Part shown: piece by piece, positions 36,168 through 43,921 of the stretch
Position numbering within the stretch: position 1 is the stretch's first letter
Layout: each line of letters starts with the position of its first letter
Source: Arthrobacter sp. CAU 1506
Lineage (GTDB): Bacteria; Actinomycetota; Actinomycetes; Actinomycetales; Micrococcaceae
Reading direction: 5' to 3'
NCBI RefSeq assembly: GCF_005047635.1
Contig: NZ_SUKC01000015.1
Location: 1 to 64,000, forward strand
DNA: 64,000 nucleotides
Translations under genes and position numbers: made by a program
Notes under the pieces: generated by a model
Seen by the model: only the letters and a program-made list of their open reading frames with translations
The model's database searches: none
What the model was told of the DNA's origin: nothing

Positions 36168-36272
36168 GTTCGCTCCCATGTATCGGACTAATGTCCCACG
36201 TTTCAGTTGGCCCAAAACGCCCTGACTTGGGACGATGCCGGAGGGGTCCCGCAAGACGTGGGAGCGAAACGA
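36168..36272. repeat. MITE-like 105-bp block with inverted ends
   Basis: CGTTCGCTCCCATGT (36168-36182) and ACGTGGGAGCGAAACG (36257-36272) are near-complementary. The same end motif bounds the block at 10914-11064, and an extra internal copy (CCCACGTTTC) lies at ~36196. Confidence 0.6.
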
Positions 36273-36330
36273 ACGGGAGGCCGAGCCCGAGTCTGGGCAC
36301 ACCCAGCCGGCCGGCCACTTCGCCCGCCTC

Positions 36331-36345
36331 TTCCGCCCAGTGGAA
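36331..36345. promoter_or_regulatory. IclR-type operator-like dyad before the first HD gene
   Basis: TTCCGCCCAGTGGAA matches 13 of 15 bases of the perfect palindrome TTCCACTCAGTGGAA at the cre promoter (38082-38096). It lies 45 bp upstream of the HD-hydrolase start. Confidence 0.5.
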
Positions 36346-36389
36346 ACGTCGGGTTGCCCGGCGCGGCCCGGCCCGGCATGCTGTGGAGC

Positions 36390-37073
36390 ATGACCAAGCT
36401 GCAGCCTTCCGGAAACCTGTTCGGCCATGACGTTACCGCCGCCATCGAGGCCGAACCTGACGGAGTACTGCAGTTGGATGAGCATCTGGCGCGGATCTGG
36501 GAGCAGGCCGCGCCGCTCCTGAGCGTCCGGGACAACGACGCCCACACGCTGTACGCGTTCGGTCTGGCCCAAGCCATGCTGGCCGCACATCCGGAAGCCG
36601 ACGCCGACGTCGTCCTCCCGGCGATCATGCTGCATGACATTGGCTGGTCGCAGGTGCCCCCGGACGAGGTGCTGTCCGCCATTGCCCCGGGTGGTGGCCG
36701 GCCCGACCTGGTGCTGCTGCACGAGAAGGAAGGCGCCCGGCTGGCGGCAGGGATTTTGGAGGACGCCGGGCACGATGCGGCGCTCATTCCGCGCATCCTG
36801 GAGATCATCGACGGGCACGATTCGCGCAAGGAGGCGCTCTCCATCGAAGACGCGATCGTCAAGGACGCGGATAAAACGTGGCGGCTCAGCCCGCACGGTC
36901 TCGATACGGTGATGGAATGGTTCGGGCTGGACCGCGGCCAGGCCTTGCGGCTCTGCAGCCAGCGCGTGCTCGGCCACCTGTTCACCAAGGAGGCCGAGGC
37001 CGTGGCCCGGGCGTTGTCCGCGCTGGAATCGGCCACGCTGTGGCCGCAGCGGCAGATGCTGCTGGGGCGCTAG
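36390..37073 (+). CDS. HD-domain phosphohydrolase, CreD paralogue
   Basis: The start MTKLQPSGNLFGHDV is one of two close choices (36378 is the other). The 227-residue product keeps a full HD metal site: His in DNDAHTLYAFGL, HD in MLHDIGW, His in LLHEKEGA, His in IIDGHDSRK and Asp in KDADKTWRL. It is clearly related to the HD gene inside the cre operon (45272-46042), with the same order of motifs. It probably cleaves a phosphate ester in the cytoplasm. An IclR-operator-like site lies upstream and the IclR gene follows, so it likely belongs to the same pathway. Confidence 0.8.
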   Translation: MTKLQPSGNLFGHDVTAAIEAEPDGVLQLDEHLARIWEQAAPLLSVRDNDAHTLYAFGLAQAMLAAHPEADADVVLPAIMLHDIGWSQVPPDEVLSAIAPGGGRPDLVLLHEKEGARLAAGILEDAGHDAALIPRILEIIDGHDSRKEALSIEDAIVKDADKTWRLSPHGLDTVMEWFGLDRGQALRLCSQRVLGHLFTKEAEAVARALSALESATLWPQRQMLLGR

Positions 37074-37247
37074 GCTCGGCGTCGTCCGACTACCGCCCAG
37101 GCGCCGGACTCGCCGTCGCCCGGCCGCCTGGGGCGCTAGACTCGGTGTCGGCTGGCTGCCGTCAGGGCGCCGGCGGTGGAGCCCGGAGGGAATGACGACG
37201 GCGGTGCCCGGCTCCGCGGGTCCGCCTGCGGAAGGTGGGAGGCAGCT

Positions 37248-38036
37248 ATGGCCGGCGGTAGCCGCGAGTCGGGGCGTACAGTCACGTCCCGCGTGCTGGC
37301 CATTCTGGAAGCCTTCGAACAGTCCCGGACCGCCCTCAGCCTGACCCAGATTTCCGAAGGCTCGGGCCTGCCGCTAAGTACCACGCACCGGCTGGTCGCC
37401 GAACTGACCGACTGGGGCTTCCTGTCCCGGGGTGCCAACGGCCGGTATCAGTTGGGCATCCGCCTGTGGGAGCTGGCGCAGAACGCCGGCCGCCAACTGC
37501 GCGAGGCCGCGCGGCCGTTCGTGCAGGACCTGTTCTCACTCACCGGAGAAACCTCGCAGCTGGCCGTCCGGGAAGGCCACGAAGTTCTCTACATTGAGCG
37601 GATCTACGGGACCAAGCGCGTCCCGCGGGCCTCTCGAGTGGGCGGCCGGTTGCCGATGCACGCCACCGCCGTCGGGAAGGTGATCCTGGCGTACGAGGAG
37701 GAATGGGTGCGCACCGCCTATCTGAACCGGCAGCTGGAGCGACCCACCGCCCACACCCACATAGTTCCCGGAAGGTTGGCCGAGGAGCTGGATCAGATCC
37801 GCGAGCAGGGTTATGCCACCACGCTGGAGGAAGTCCGCCTGGGCTCCTGCTCCATTGCCGTGCCGGTCTTCCACACCGGCAGGATTGGTGCCGGCCTGGG
37901 GCTGGTGTTGCTCACCTCCCAGGCCGCCACGATGACCAGGCACCTTCCCGTGCTGCGCGGTGTCTCGGCGCACATCGAACGGGCTACCGCCCACATCCCG
38001 CTGGAATCGCTGCTGGGCAGCCATGCCTTGCGCTGA
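37248..38036 (+). CDS. IclR-family regulator of the cre-type operon
   Basis: GGAGG fixes the ATG, giving 262 residues. The winged helix-turn-helix covers residues ~8-65 (VTSRVLAILEAFEQSRTALS, then GLPLSTTHRLVAELTDWGFL). The effector domain covers ~80-255, with RLPMHATAVGKVILAYEE and EEVRLGSCSIAVPVF. IclR proteins bind palindromes such as TTCCACTCAGTGGAA, and exactly that sequence lies 45 bp after its stop at the promoter of the P450 gene. The effector is likely an alkylphenol or an intermediate, by inference. It corresponds in position and role to a cre regulator. Confidence 0.88.
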   Translation: MAGGSRESGRTVTSRVLAILEAFEQSRTALSLTQISEGSGLPLSTTHRLVAELTDWGFLSRGANGRYQLGIRLWELAQNAGRQLREAARPFVQDLFSLTGETSQLAVREGHEVLYIERIYGTKRVPRASRVGGRLPMHATAVGKVILAYEEEWVRTAYLNRQLERPTAHTHIVPGRLAEELDQIREQGYATTLEEVRLGSCSIAVPVFHTGRIGAGLGLVLLTSQAATMTRHLPVLRGVSAHIERATAHIPLESLLGSHALR

Positions 38037-38051
38037 CGCTGTCAGGGCGGG

Positions 38052-38096
38052 TTCGACAGGGAGACGCTGAGCACTATTCATTTCCACTCAGTGGAA
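38052..38096 (+). promoter_or_regulatory. cre operon promoter with perfect IclR-type palindrome
   Basis: A -35-like TTCGAC (38052-38057) and a -10-like TATTCA (38075-38080) are 17 bp apart. The perfect palindrome TTCCACT-C-AGTGGAA (38082-38096) lies over the expected transcription start, a repressing position. The P450 start is ~100 bp further on. Confidence 0.6.
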
Positions 38097-38198
38097 GCCG
38101 AGATGTGCGTCACAGGGCGACCTGGGCAACACTGGAGTCAGATCAATCCCGCCAGGCCTGAAACGGCCGCAGCGGGAGCCGACCCCAAGGAGTTCCAG

Positions 38199-39473
38199 AT
38201 GTCATCCTCAACCGAAACGGCAGCTTGTCCGTTTGGCCACGGTGCCGAGGCCCCTGCCGGACACCACGGCTACGAGCCGTTCCAGATGAAGGACCCGTTC
38301 CCGGCCTACGCCGAACTGCGGAACGAACAGCCCATCATGTTCGACGAGCGGGTCGGCTACTACGTTGTCTCCCGCTACGACGACATCAAGGCCGTTTTCG
38401 ACGACTGGGAAACCTTCTCCAGCGAGAACGCGCAGGCGCCTGTGCGCAAGCGGGGACCGCAGGCCACCAAGATCATGGAAGAGGGAGGCTTCACCGCCTA
38501 CTCTGGCCTGTCGGCCCGCCGGCCGCCGGAGCACACCCGGATCCGCGCGGTGGCCCAGAAGGCCTTCACTCCGCGCCGCTACAAGGCGCTGGAACCGTTT
38601 ATCCGGCAGAACGTGGTGGACCAACTGGAGGCAATGCTGGCCCGCCCGGAGCACCGCGGCGAACTGGTCAAGGACCTGGCCTACACCGTCCCGACGGTCA
38701 CGATCCTGACCCTGATCGGCGCCGACGTCTCCCAGGTGGACACCTTCAAGCGCTGGTCCGATTCCCGCGCGGCCATGACCTGGGGCGACCTGAGCGACGA
38801 GGAGCAGATCCCGCACGCCCACAATCTGGTGGAGTACTGGCAGGAGTGCCAGCGCCTGGTCCGCGTGGCCCATGAGGAAGGCGGCGACAACCTGACCGCA
38901 GACCTGGTCAGGGCGCAGCGGGACGGTGCGGAGATCAGCGACCACGAGATCGCCTCGATCCTGTACTCCCTGTTGTTCGCTGGCCACGAGACCACCACCA
39001 CGCTGATCGCCAACTCGCTGCGCGTGCTGCTGGCCCGTCCGGAACAGTGGCAGCAGTTGGTGGAGGAGCCTAAGAAGATCCCGGCGGCGATCGACGAGGT
39101 ACTGCGCTTCTCCGGCTCGATCGTCGGCTGGCGCCGGAAGGCGCTCAAGGACACCGAAGTAGGCGGGGTCAAGATCCCGGAGGGCAGCGAACTGCTGCTG
39201 CTGATGGGCTCGGCGAACCGCGACGCCGCCCGTTTCGAGGACGGCGAGGAGTTCGACATTTCCCGCGGGAACGCCCGCGAGCATCTGTCCTTCGGCTTCG
39301 GCATCCACTACTGCTTGGGCAACATGCTGGCCAAATTGCAGGCCAAGATCGCGCTCGAAGAGGTGGCCCGGCTGGCACCCAACCTGACGCTGGAGAGCCC
39401 TGAGGGCATCGAGTTCCGCGAGAACATCTCCTTCCGCGTCCCCGAAACCGTTCCCGTTAGCTGGGAGGCCTGA
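38199..39473 (+). CDS. creJ: Cytochrome P450, CreJ-like alkylphenyl-phosphate methyl oxidase
   Basis: AAGGAG six bases upstream fixes the ATG. The 424-residue soluble P450 has the oxygen-activation helix AGHETTTT (~residue 262), the ExxR pair Glu300/Arg303 and the haem cysteine Cys372 in FGFGIHYCLGNML. In C. glutamicum the homologous CreJ, fed by CreE and CreF, oxidises the methyl group of 4-methylphenyl phosphate. The neighbouring PEP-synthase-like pair, ferredoxin and reductase fit this role exactly. First gene of a plus-strand operon behind an IclR-type operator. The exact substrate is inferred. Confidence 0.9.
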   Translation: MSSSTETAACPFGHGAEAPAGHHGYEPFQMKDPFPAYAELRNEQPIMFDERVGYYVVSRYDDIKAVFDDWETFSSENAQAPVRKRGPQATKIMEEGGFTAYSGLSARRPPEHTRIRAVAQKAFTPRRYKALEPFIRQNVVDQLEAMLARPEHRGELVKDLAYTVPTVTILTLIGADVSQVDTFKRWSDSRAAMTWGDLSDEEQIPHAHNLVEYWQECQRLVRVAHEEGGDNLTADLVRAQRDGAEISDHEIASILYSLLFAGHETTTTLIANSLRVLLARPEQWQQLVEEPKKIPAAIDEVLRFSGSIVGWRRKALKDTEVGGVKIPEGSELLLLMGSANRDAARFEDGEEFDISRGNAREHLSFGFGIHYCLGNMLAKLQAKIALEEVARLAPNLTLESPEGIEFRENISFRVPETVPVSWEA

Positions 39474-39475
39474 CC

Positions 39476-40678
39476 ATGCACAGCAATGAATTCATCCAGT
39501 TTTTCGACGGCGGCGTCGAACCCAAGCTCGAGAACCTCGGCGGCAAGGGCGCATCCCTGGTCACCATGACCTCTGCCGGCATGCCGGTGCCCCCGGGCTT
39601 CGTCGTCACCACCGCCCAATTCGACCGCTTCATGCAGGAAGCCGGCATCACCGGGCACATCCACCAGCTGCTGGCCGACCTCGACCCCGAGGACGTTGCC
39701 GAGGTGGACAAGGTGTCCGCCGCCATCCGCGAAGACATCTGCTCGCGGCCGGTTCCGGACGACATGCGCGCCCAGACCATCGAGGCGTACGAGGACCTGA
39801 TGTCCCGCTTCGACGCGCCGGTCCCGGTGGCCGTCCGCTCCTCCGCCACCGCCGAGGACCTACCGGACGCATCTTTCGCGGGCCAGCAGGACACCTACCT
39901 CTGGCTGGAAGGATTCCCTGCGGTTGGCGAACACATCCGCAGCTGCTGGGCGTCGCTGTACACCTCGCGCGCCATCATCTACCGGCTGAAGAACAACATC
40001 CCGAACGAGGGTCTGTCGATGGCCGTCGTGGTGCAGAAGATGGTCAACGCCAAGGTCTCCGGCGTCGCCATGACCCTGGATCCGGCCAACGGGGACCGCT
40101 CCAAGATCACCATCGACGCGTCCTACGGCGTCGGCGAAATGGTGGTCTCCGGACAGGTCACGCCGGACAACATGGTGCTGGACAAGGTCACCCTGGTCCC
40201 GATCACCGAACACATCGGCGACAAGCACGCCGAACTGGTGCCGGACGCCACGGCGCGCAGCCTGGTGGAGCGGGAAGTCGACGCCGAACGGCGCTCCCGC
40301 CGCTGCCTGACCGACGACGAACTGAAAGCCGTCGCGCAGATGGCCAAGCGGGCGGAGAAGCACTACAAGTGCCCGCAGGACATCGAGTGGGCGCTGGACC
40401 ATGACCTGCCCGACGGCGACAACCTGCTGCTGCTGCAGTCCCGCCCGGAAACCGTCCACTCCGCCAAGAAATCCGTCACCGCGGCGGCGCCGGGAACCGG
40501 CGGCTACGCCTCGGTGCTTGGTGTGGGCAGCTCTTCGCCGAAGGCCCCGGACACCGCCGGCAACGCCGCCGCCGGCAACCCCGGCGCCAGCACCTCCGTC
40601 TCCGGCAACCCAGCCTCCGGCACGGCAGGCTTCAGCCTGGGCAGCATCACCGCCTCGCTGATGAAGGCCTCCATCTGA
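39476..40678 (+). CDS. creI: PEP-synthase-like ATP-grasp subunit of an arylphosphate synthase
   Basis: It starts 3 bp after the P450 stop. Residues ~1-325 form the PEP synthase/PPDK amino-terminal ATP-grasp domain: NLGGKGASLVTMTSAGMPVP, VAVRSSATAEDLPDASFAGQ, and LLQSRPETVHS. It should use ATP to phosphorylate the swivelling His of the next protein, which passes the phosphate to a phenol. This split arrangement is known from phenylphosphate synthase and from CreH/CreI. The last ~75 residues are a Gly/Ala/Ser/Pro-rich disordered tail not needed for the domain. Assignment of I versus H follows gene order. Confidence 0.85.
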   Translation: MHSNEFIQFFDGGVEPKLENLGGKGASLVTMTSAGMPVPPGFVVTTAQFDRFMQEAGITGHIHQLLADLDPEDVAEVDKVSAAIREDICSRPVPDDMRAQTIEAYEDLMSRFDAPVPVAVRSSATAEDLPDASFAGQQDTYLWLEGFPAVGEHIRSCWASLYTSRAIIYRLKNNIPNEGLSMAVVVQKMVNAKVSGVAMTLDPANGDRSKITIDASYGVGEMVVSGQVTPDNMVLDKVTLVPITEHIGDKHAELVPDATARSLVEREVDAERRSRRCLTDDELKAVAQMAKRAEKHYKCPQDIEWALDHDLPDGDNLLLLQSRPETVHSAKKSVTAAAPGTGGYASVLGVGSSSPKAPDTAGNAAAGNPGASTSVSGNPASGTAGFSLGSITASLMKASI

Positions 40679-40792
40679 TCGTTCCACGGCACTACCCGTT
40701 CCACCGTTTCCACTGCGTCACCTGCAAGGTTCCACCGTTCTACCGAACCGCTCACGAAGGCTCACCGTAGAGCCGCCACCGAAAGGACCGCC

Positions 40793-42661
40793 ATGTCCAT
40801 GAAGTCCTTCCCGAAGCCGTCCGAATTGCCGGTGCCCGCCGGCGCCGAGGGCTGGGAGAAGATCTACCCCTACTATCTGGTGTTCCAGGACAAGCTCAAG
40901 GACCAGGAAGACGCCAAGTTCTGGTTCTGTGACAGCCAGCACTGGCCCACCGTCTTCAAGCCGTTCGAGACCATCGGCGGTGAGTTCGCGGTCAAGTGCC
41001 TGGGCCAGTACAACTCCCGGCACCTGATGATCCCCAATGCCAACGGCATTGAGTTCCGGGTGCACCTGGGCTACCTGTACATGTCCCCGATCCCGGTTCC
41101 GGAGGACCAGATTGCCGCCCGCGTGCCGCATTTCGAGCAGCGGGTGGGCCACTACTTCCAGAACTGGGAGGAACTGCTCAAGCAGTGGCACGTGAAGGTC
41201 CGCGGCACCATTGACGAGATGGAGACCATTTCCTTCAAGAAGCTGCCGGACATGGTCCCGATGGAGGACATCACCACGGGCAAGGCGATGGACGGCTCCG
41301 AGGTGCTGCTGGAGAACTACGACCGGCTGATCCAGTTGGCCTACCAGAACTGGCAGTACCACTTCGAGTTCCTGAACCTGGGCTACATCGCGTACCTGGA
41401 CTTCTTCAACTTCTGCAAGGAAGTGTTCCCGAACATCCCGGATCAGTCGATCGCCACCATGGTCCAGGGCGTGGACATGGAGCTGTTCCGCCCGGACGAC
41501 GAGCTCAAGCAGTTGGCCAAGCTGGCGGTGGAGCTGGGCATCCAGTCCGCCTTCGCCAACACCGACGACGTCGATGCCACCTTGGCCACGGTCCGCGCCT
41601 CCGCGGGCGGCGACCGCTGGATCGCCCGCTACGAGGAGGCCAAGGACCCCTGGTTCAACTTCACCGTGGGCAACGGCTTCTACGGGCATGACAAGTACTG
41701 GAACGAGCACCAGGAAATCCCGCTGGGCTATATCGCCGACTACATCCGCCGGCTGGACGAAGGCCAGAACATCATGCGCCCGGTCGCGGAACTGGTGGCG
41801 GAGAAGGAACGGATCGTGGAGGAATACCGCGACCTGTTGGAGGGCGAGGCCCAGGCGGTGTTCGACGCGAAGCGCCAGCTGGCCGCGACCGCGTACCCGT
41901 ACGTGGAGAACCACAACTTCTACATTGAGCACTGGACCATGGGCGTCTTCTGGCGCAAGATCCGCGAGCTCTCCCGGATGATGCACGCCGAGGGCTTCTG
42001 GACCGAGCCGGAGGACCTGCTCTACCTGAACCGCAACGAGGTCCGCGATGCGCTCTTCGATCTGGTCACCGGCTGGGGCGTCGGTGCCGAGCCGATCGGA
42101 CCCACCTACTGGCCGGAGGAGATCGAACGCCGCCGCGGCATTGTGAACGCGCTCAAGACCGCGCGTCCGGCTCCGGCGCTGAACACCCCGCCGGAGATCA
42201 TCACCGAACCGTTCACCCGGATGCTCTGGGGCATCACTACCGAGCAGGTCCAGCAGTGGCTGGGCGAAGGCGAGGAAGTCGAGGGCGGCGGACTGCGCGG
42301 CATGGCCGCGTCCCCGGGTGTGGTGGAAGGCTACGCGCGGGTGGTCCACGATTCCGACCAGCTCGCCGAAGTGCAGCAGGGCGAGATCCTGGTGGCCACC
42401 GTGACCGCGCCGTCCTGGGGCCCGATCTTCGGCAAGATCAAGGCCACCGTCACGGACATCGGCGGCATGATGAGCCACGCCGCGATTGTCTGCCGCGAGT
42501 ACGGGCTGCCGGCGGTGACCGGCACCGGCTCCGGGTCCACCACCATCAAGACCGGCCAGCGATTGCGGGTGGACGGCACCAAGGGAACCGTGCAGATCCT
42601 GGACGACGACGCCGCACCGGCCGTCGCCGGCCCCGGGGCGCACAGCCACAGCCACGTCTGA
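40793..42661 (+). CDS. creH: PEP-utilising (phosphohistidine) subunit of an arylphosphate synthase
   Basis: The 622-residue product lacks an ATP-grasp domain but has the mobile phosphohistidine domain near its end, with His562 in DIGGMMSHAAIVCREYG. The central ~500 residues (FWFCDSQHWPTVFKPFETI, then NHNFYIEHWTMGVFWRK) resemble the large subunit of phenylphosphate synthase, where the phenol is bound. It ends in a short His-rich tail (GAHSHSHV). Together with the preceding protein it should make a 4-alkylphenyl phosphate from ATP and the phenol. The ATG follows GAAAGGA. Confidence 0.88.
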   Translation: MSMKSFPKPSELPVPAGAEGWEKIYPYYLVFQDKLKDQEDAKFWFCDSQHWPTVFKPFETIGGEFAVKCLGQYNSRHLMIPNANGIEFRVHLGYLYMSPIPVPEDQIAARVPHFEQRVGHYFQNWEELLKQWHVKVRGTIDEMETISFKKLPDMVPMEDITTGKAMDGSEVLLENYDRLIQLAYQNWQYHFEFLNLGYIAYLDFFNFCKEVFPNIPDQSIATMVQGVDMELFRPDDELKQLAKLAVELGIQSAFANTDDVDATLATVRASAGGDRWIARYEEAKDPWFNFTVGNGFYGHDKYWNEHQEIPLGYIADYIRRLDEGQNIMRPVAELVAEKERIVEEYRDLLEGEAQAVFDAKRQLAATAYPYVENHNFYIEHWTMGVFWRKIRELSRMMHAEGFWTEPEDLLYLNRNEVRDALFDLVTGWGVGAEPIGPTYWPEEIERRRGIVNALKTARPAPALNTPPEIITEPFTRMLWGITTEQVQQWLGEGEEVEGGGLRGMAASPGVVEGYARVVHDSDQLAEVQQGEILVATVTAPSWGPIFGKIKATVTDIGGMMSHAAIVCREYGLPAVTGTGSGSTTIKTGQRLRVDGTKGTVQILDDDAAPAVAGPGAHSHSHV

Positions 42662-42754
42662 GCATCGGCGCCCATAACAGGCGCTTCCAGTGCCGGGTCG
42701 GGCGAGCCCTCTCGGGGCCCCGGCCCGGCACATCCCAACAGGAAAGATTGACCA

Positions 42755-43558
42755 ATGACACAGCCTCCCCTGGACCCCCGAACCACCCCTCGCAGCGGGC
42801 AGTCTGCGACCGGGTCCGGCACGCGGACCGTGCTGATCACCGGCGCCGCCGGCGGGCTCGGCCGGGCCTTCGCCCTGGGCTTTGCCTCCCGCGGATACCG
42901 GGTGGCGGCGGCCGACACCAACCTGGCCGGCGCCGAGAAGACCGCCGCGCTGGTCCGCGAAGCCGGCGCGGAAGCCGAGGCCTTCGAGGCGGACGTCACC
43001 GACGTCGCCTCCACCGAGGCCCTCGCCCAAAGGTGCGCCGAGTTCGGGCAGGGGAGCATCGACGTCGTGCTGAATAACGCCGCCATTTACGCCACGGTGA
43101 CCCGCACGCCGTTCGAGGAGATCGACCCGGCCGAATGGGACCTGGTGATGAACGTGAACCTCAAGGGTCCGTGGCTGGTGACCCGCGCCGCCAGCCCGTA
43201 CCTGCCCGACGGCGGACGCGTCATCAACCTGTCCTCCGCCACCATCTACTCCGGCTCGGAGCAGTGGCTGCACTACGTGGCGTCCAAGGGCGGCGTGGTG
43301 GCGATGACCCGGGTGCTGGCCAAGGAACTGGGCCGGCGCAACATCACCGTCAACGCAATCGCGCCCGGCTTCACCCTCACCGAGGCCAGCTACGGGCTGA
43401 TGGAGAACGCCGAGAACTACGGCGTGGACCGCGGCGCGCTCAAGCGCGCCAGCCAACCCGAGGACATCGTGGGCGCGGCGCTGTTCCTCGCCGGGCCGGA
43501 CAGCTCGTACATCTCCGGACAAACCATGGTGGTCGACGGCGGCCGCCAGTTCATCTAG
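42755..43558 (+). CDS. creG: Short-chain dehydrogenase, CreG-like hydroxybenzyl alcohol dehydrogenase
   Basis: AGGAAAG precedes the ATG. The 267-residue enzyme has TGAAGGLGRAF for NAD(P), NNAAIY, a Ser in NLSSATIYSG and the catalytic YVASK. In the cre pathway this position is the alcohol dehydrogenase that oxidises the 4-hydroxybenzyl alcohol released after dephosphorylation. It lies between the phosphate-transfer subunits and the ferredoxin gene in a tight plus-strand run. The substrate is inferred from context. Confidence 0.87.
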   Translation: MTQPPLDPRTTPRSGQSATGSGTRTVLITGAAGGLGRAFALGFASRGYRVAAADTNLAGAEKTAALVREAGAEAEAFEADVTDVASTEALAQRCAEFGQGSIDVVLNNAAIYATVTRTPFEEIDPAEWDLVMNVNLKGPWLVTRAASPYLPDGGRVINLSSATIYSGSEQWLHYVASKGGVVAMTRVLAKELGRRNITVNAIAPGFTLTEASYGLMENAENYGVDRGALKRASQPEDIVGAALFLAGPDSSYISGQTMVVDGGRQFI

Positions 43559-43596
43559 GCACTGCAAGTAAGTAGCAAGGAATAAGGAGAACCCCC

Positions 43597-43917
43597 ATGC
43601 CTACGGTTCATTTCACCGACGCCGAAGGCGCCGTCCGCGACGTCGAAGGCAACCCCGGCGACTCGGTCATGGAAACCGCGGTGCGCAACGGCGTTCCCGG
43701 CATCGTCGCCGAATGCGGCGGCTCGCTGTCCTGCGCCACCTGCCACGTCTTCGTCCGCGAGGACACCCTCGACCAGCTTCCCGAGATGGAAGAGATGGAA
43801 GACGAAATGCTCTATGGCACGGCCGTGGACCGCGAGGACAATTCGCGGCTGTCCTGCCAGCTCAAGCTCTGCGAGGGCCAGGACATGTACGTCACTACCC
43901 CGGAAACCCAGGTGTAG
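43597..43917 (+). CDS. creF: [2Fe-2S] ferredoxin, adrenodoxin type
   Basis: The 106-residue product has the four cluster cysteines Cys40, Cys46, Cys49 (ECGGSLSCATCHVF) and Cys87 (SRLSCQLKLC) in the adrenodoxin/putidaredoxin spacing, and the acidic helix LPEMEEMEDEML used to dock P450s and reductases. It should carry electrons from the reductase encoded next to the CreJ-like P450. A start ATG with AAGGAG upstream is clear. The reductase start is 5 bp beyond its stop. Confidence 0.93.
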   Translation: MPTVHFTDAEGAVRDVEGNPGDSVMETAVRNGVPGIVAECGGSLSCATCHVFVREDTLDQLPEMEEMEDEMLYGTAVDREDNSRLSCQLKLCEGQDMYVTTPETQV

Positions 43918-43921
43918 AACC

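Larger units (their letters stand above)
36012..36389. other. Spacer before the cre-linked region: repeat block and operator
   Basis: No gene is seen in these ~380 bp. A MITE-like block lies at 36168-36272 and an IclR-operator-like dyad at 36331-36345. Confidence 0.55.

Noticed and set aside
36012-36272. Transposase or insertion sequence near the cre-type operon
   Set aside because: Only short non-coding repeats are seen; no transposase frame or IS ends accompany the operon.
40718-43567. Very long minus-strand open frame (949 codons) opposite creH and creG
   Set aside because: It is a mirror of GC-rich codon use in the real genes, with no recognisable domain, Arg/Gly/His-rich composition and no ribosome-binding site.
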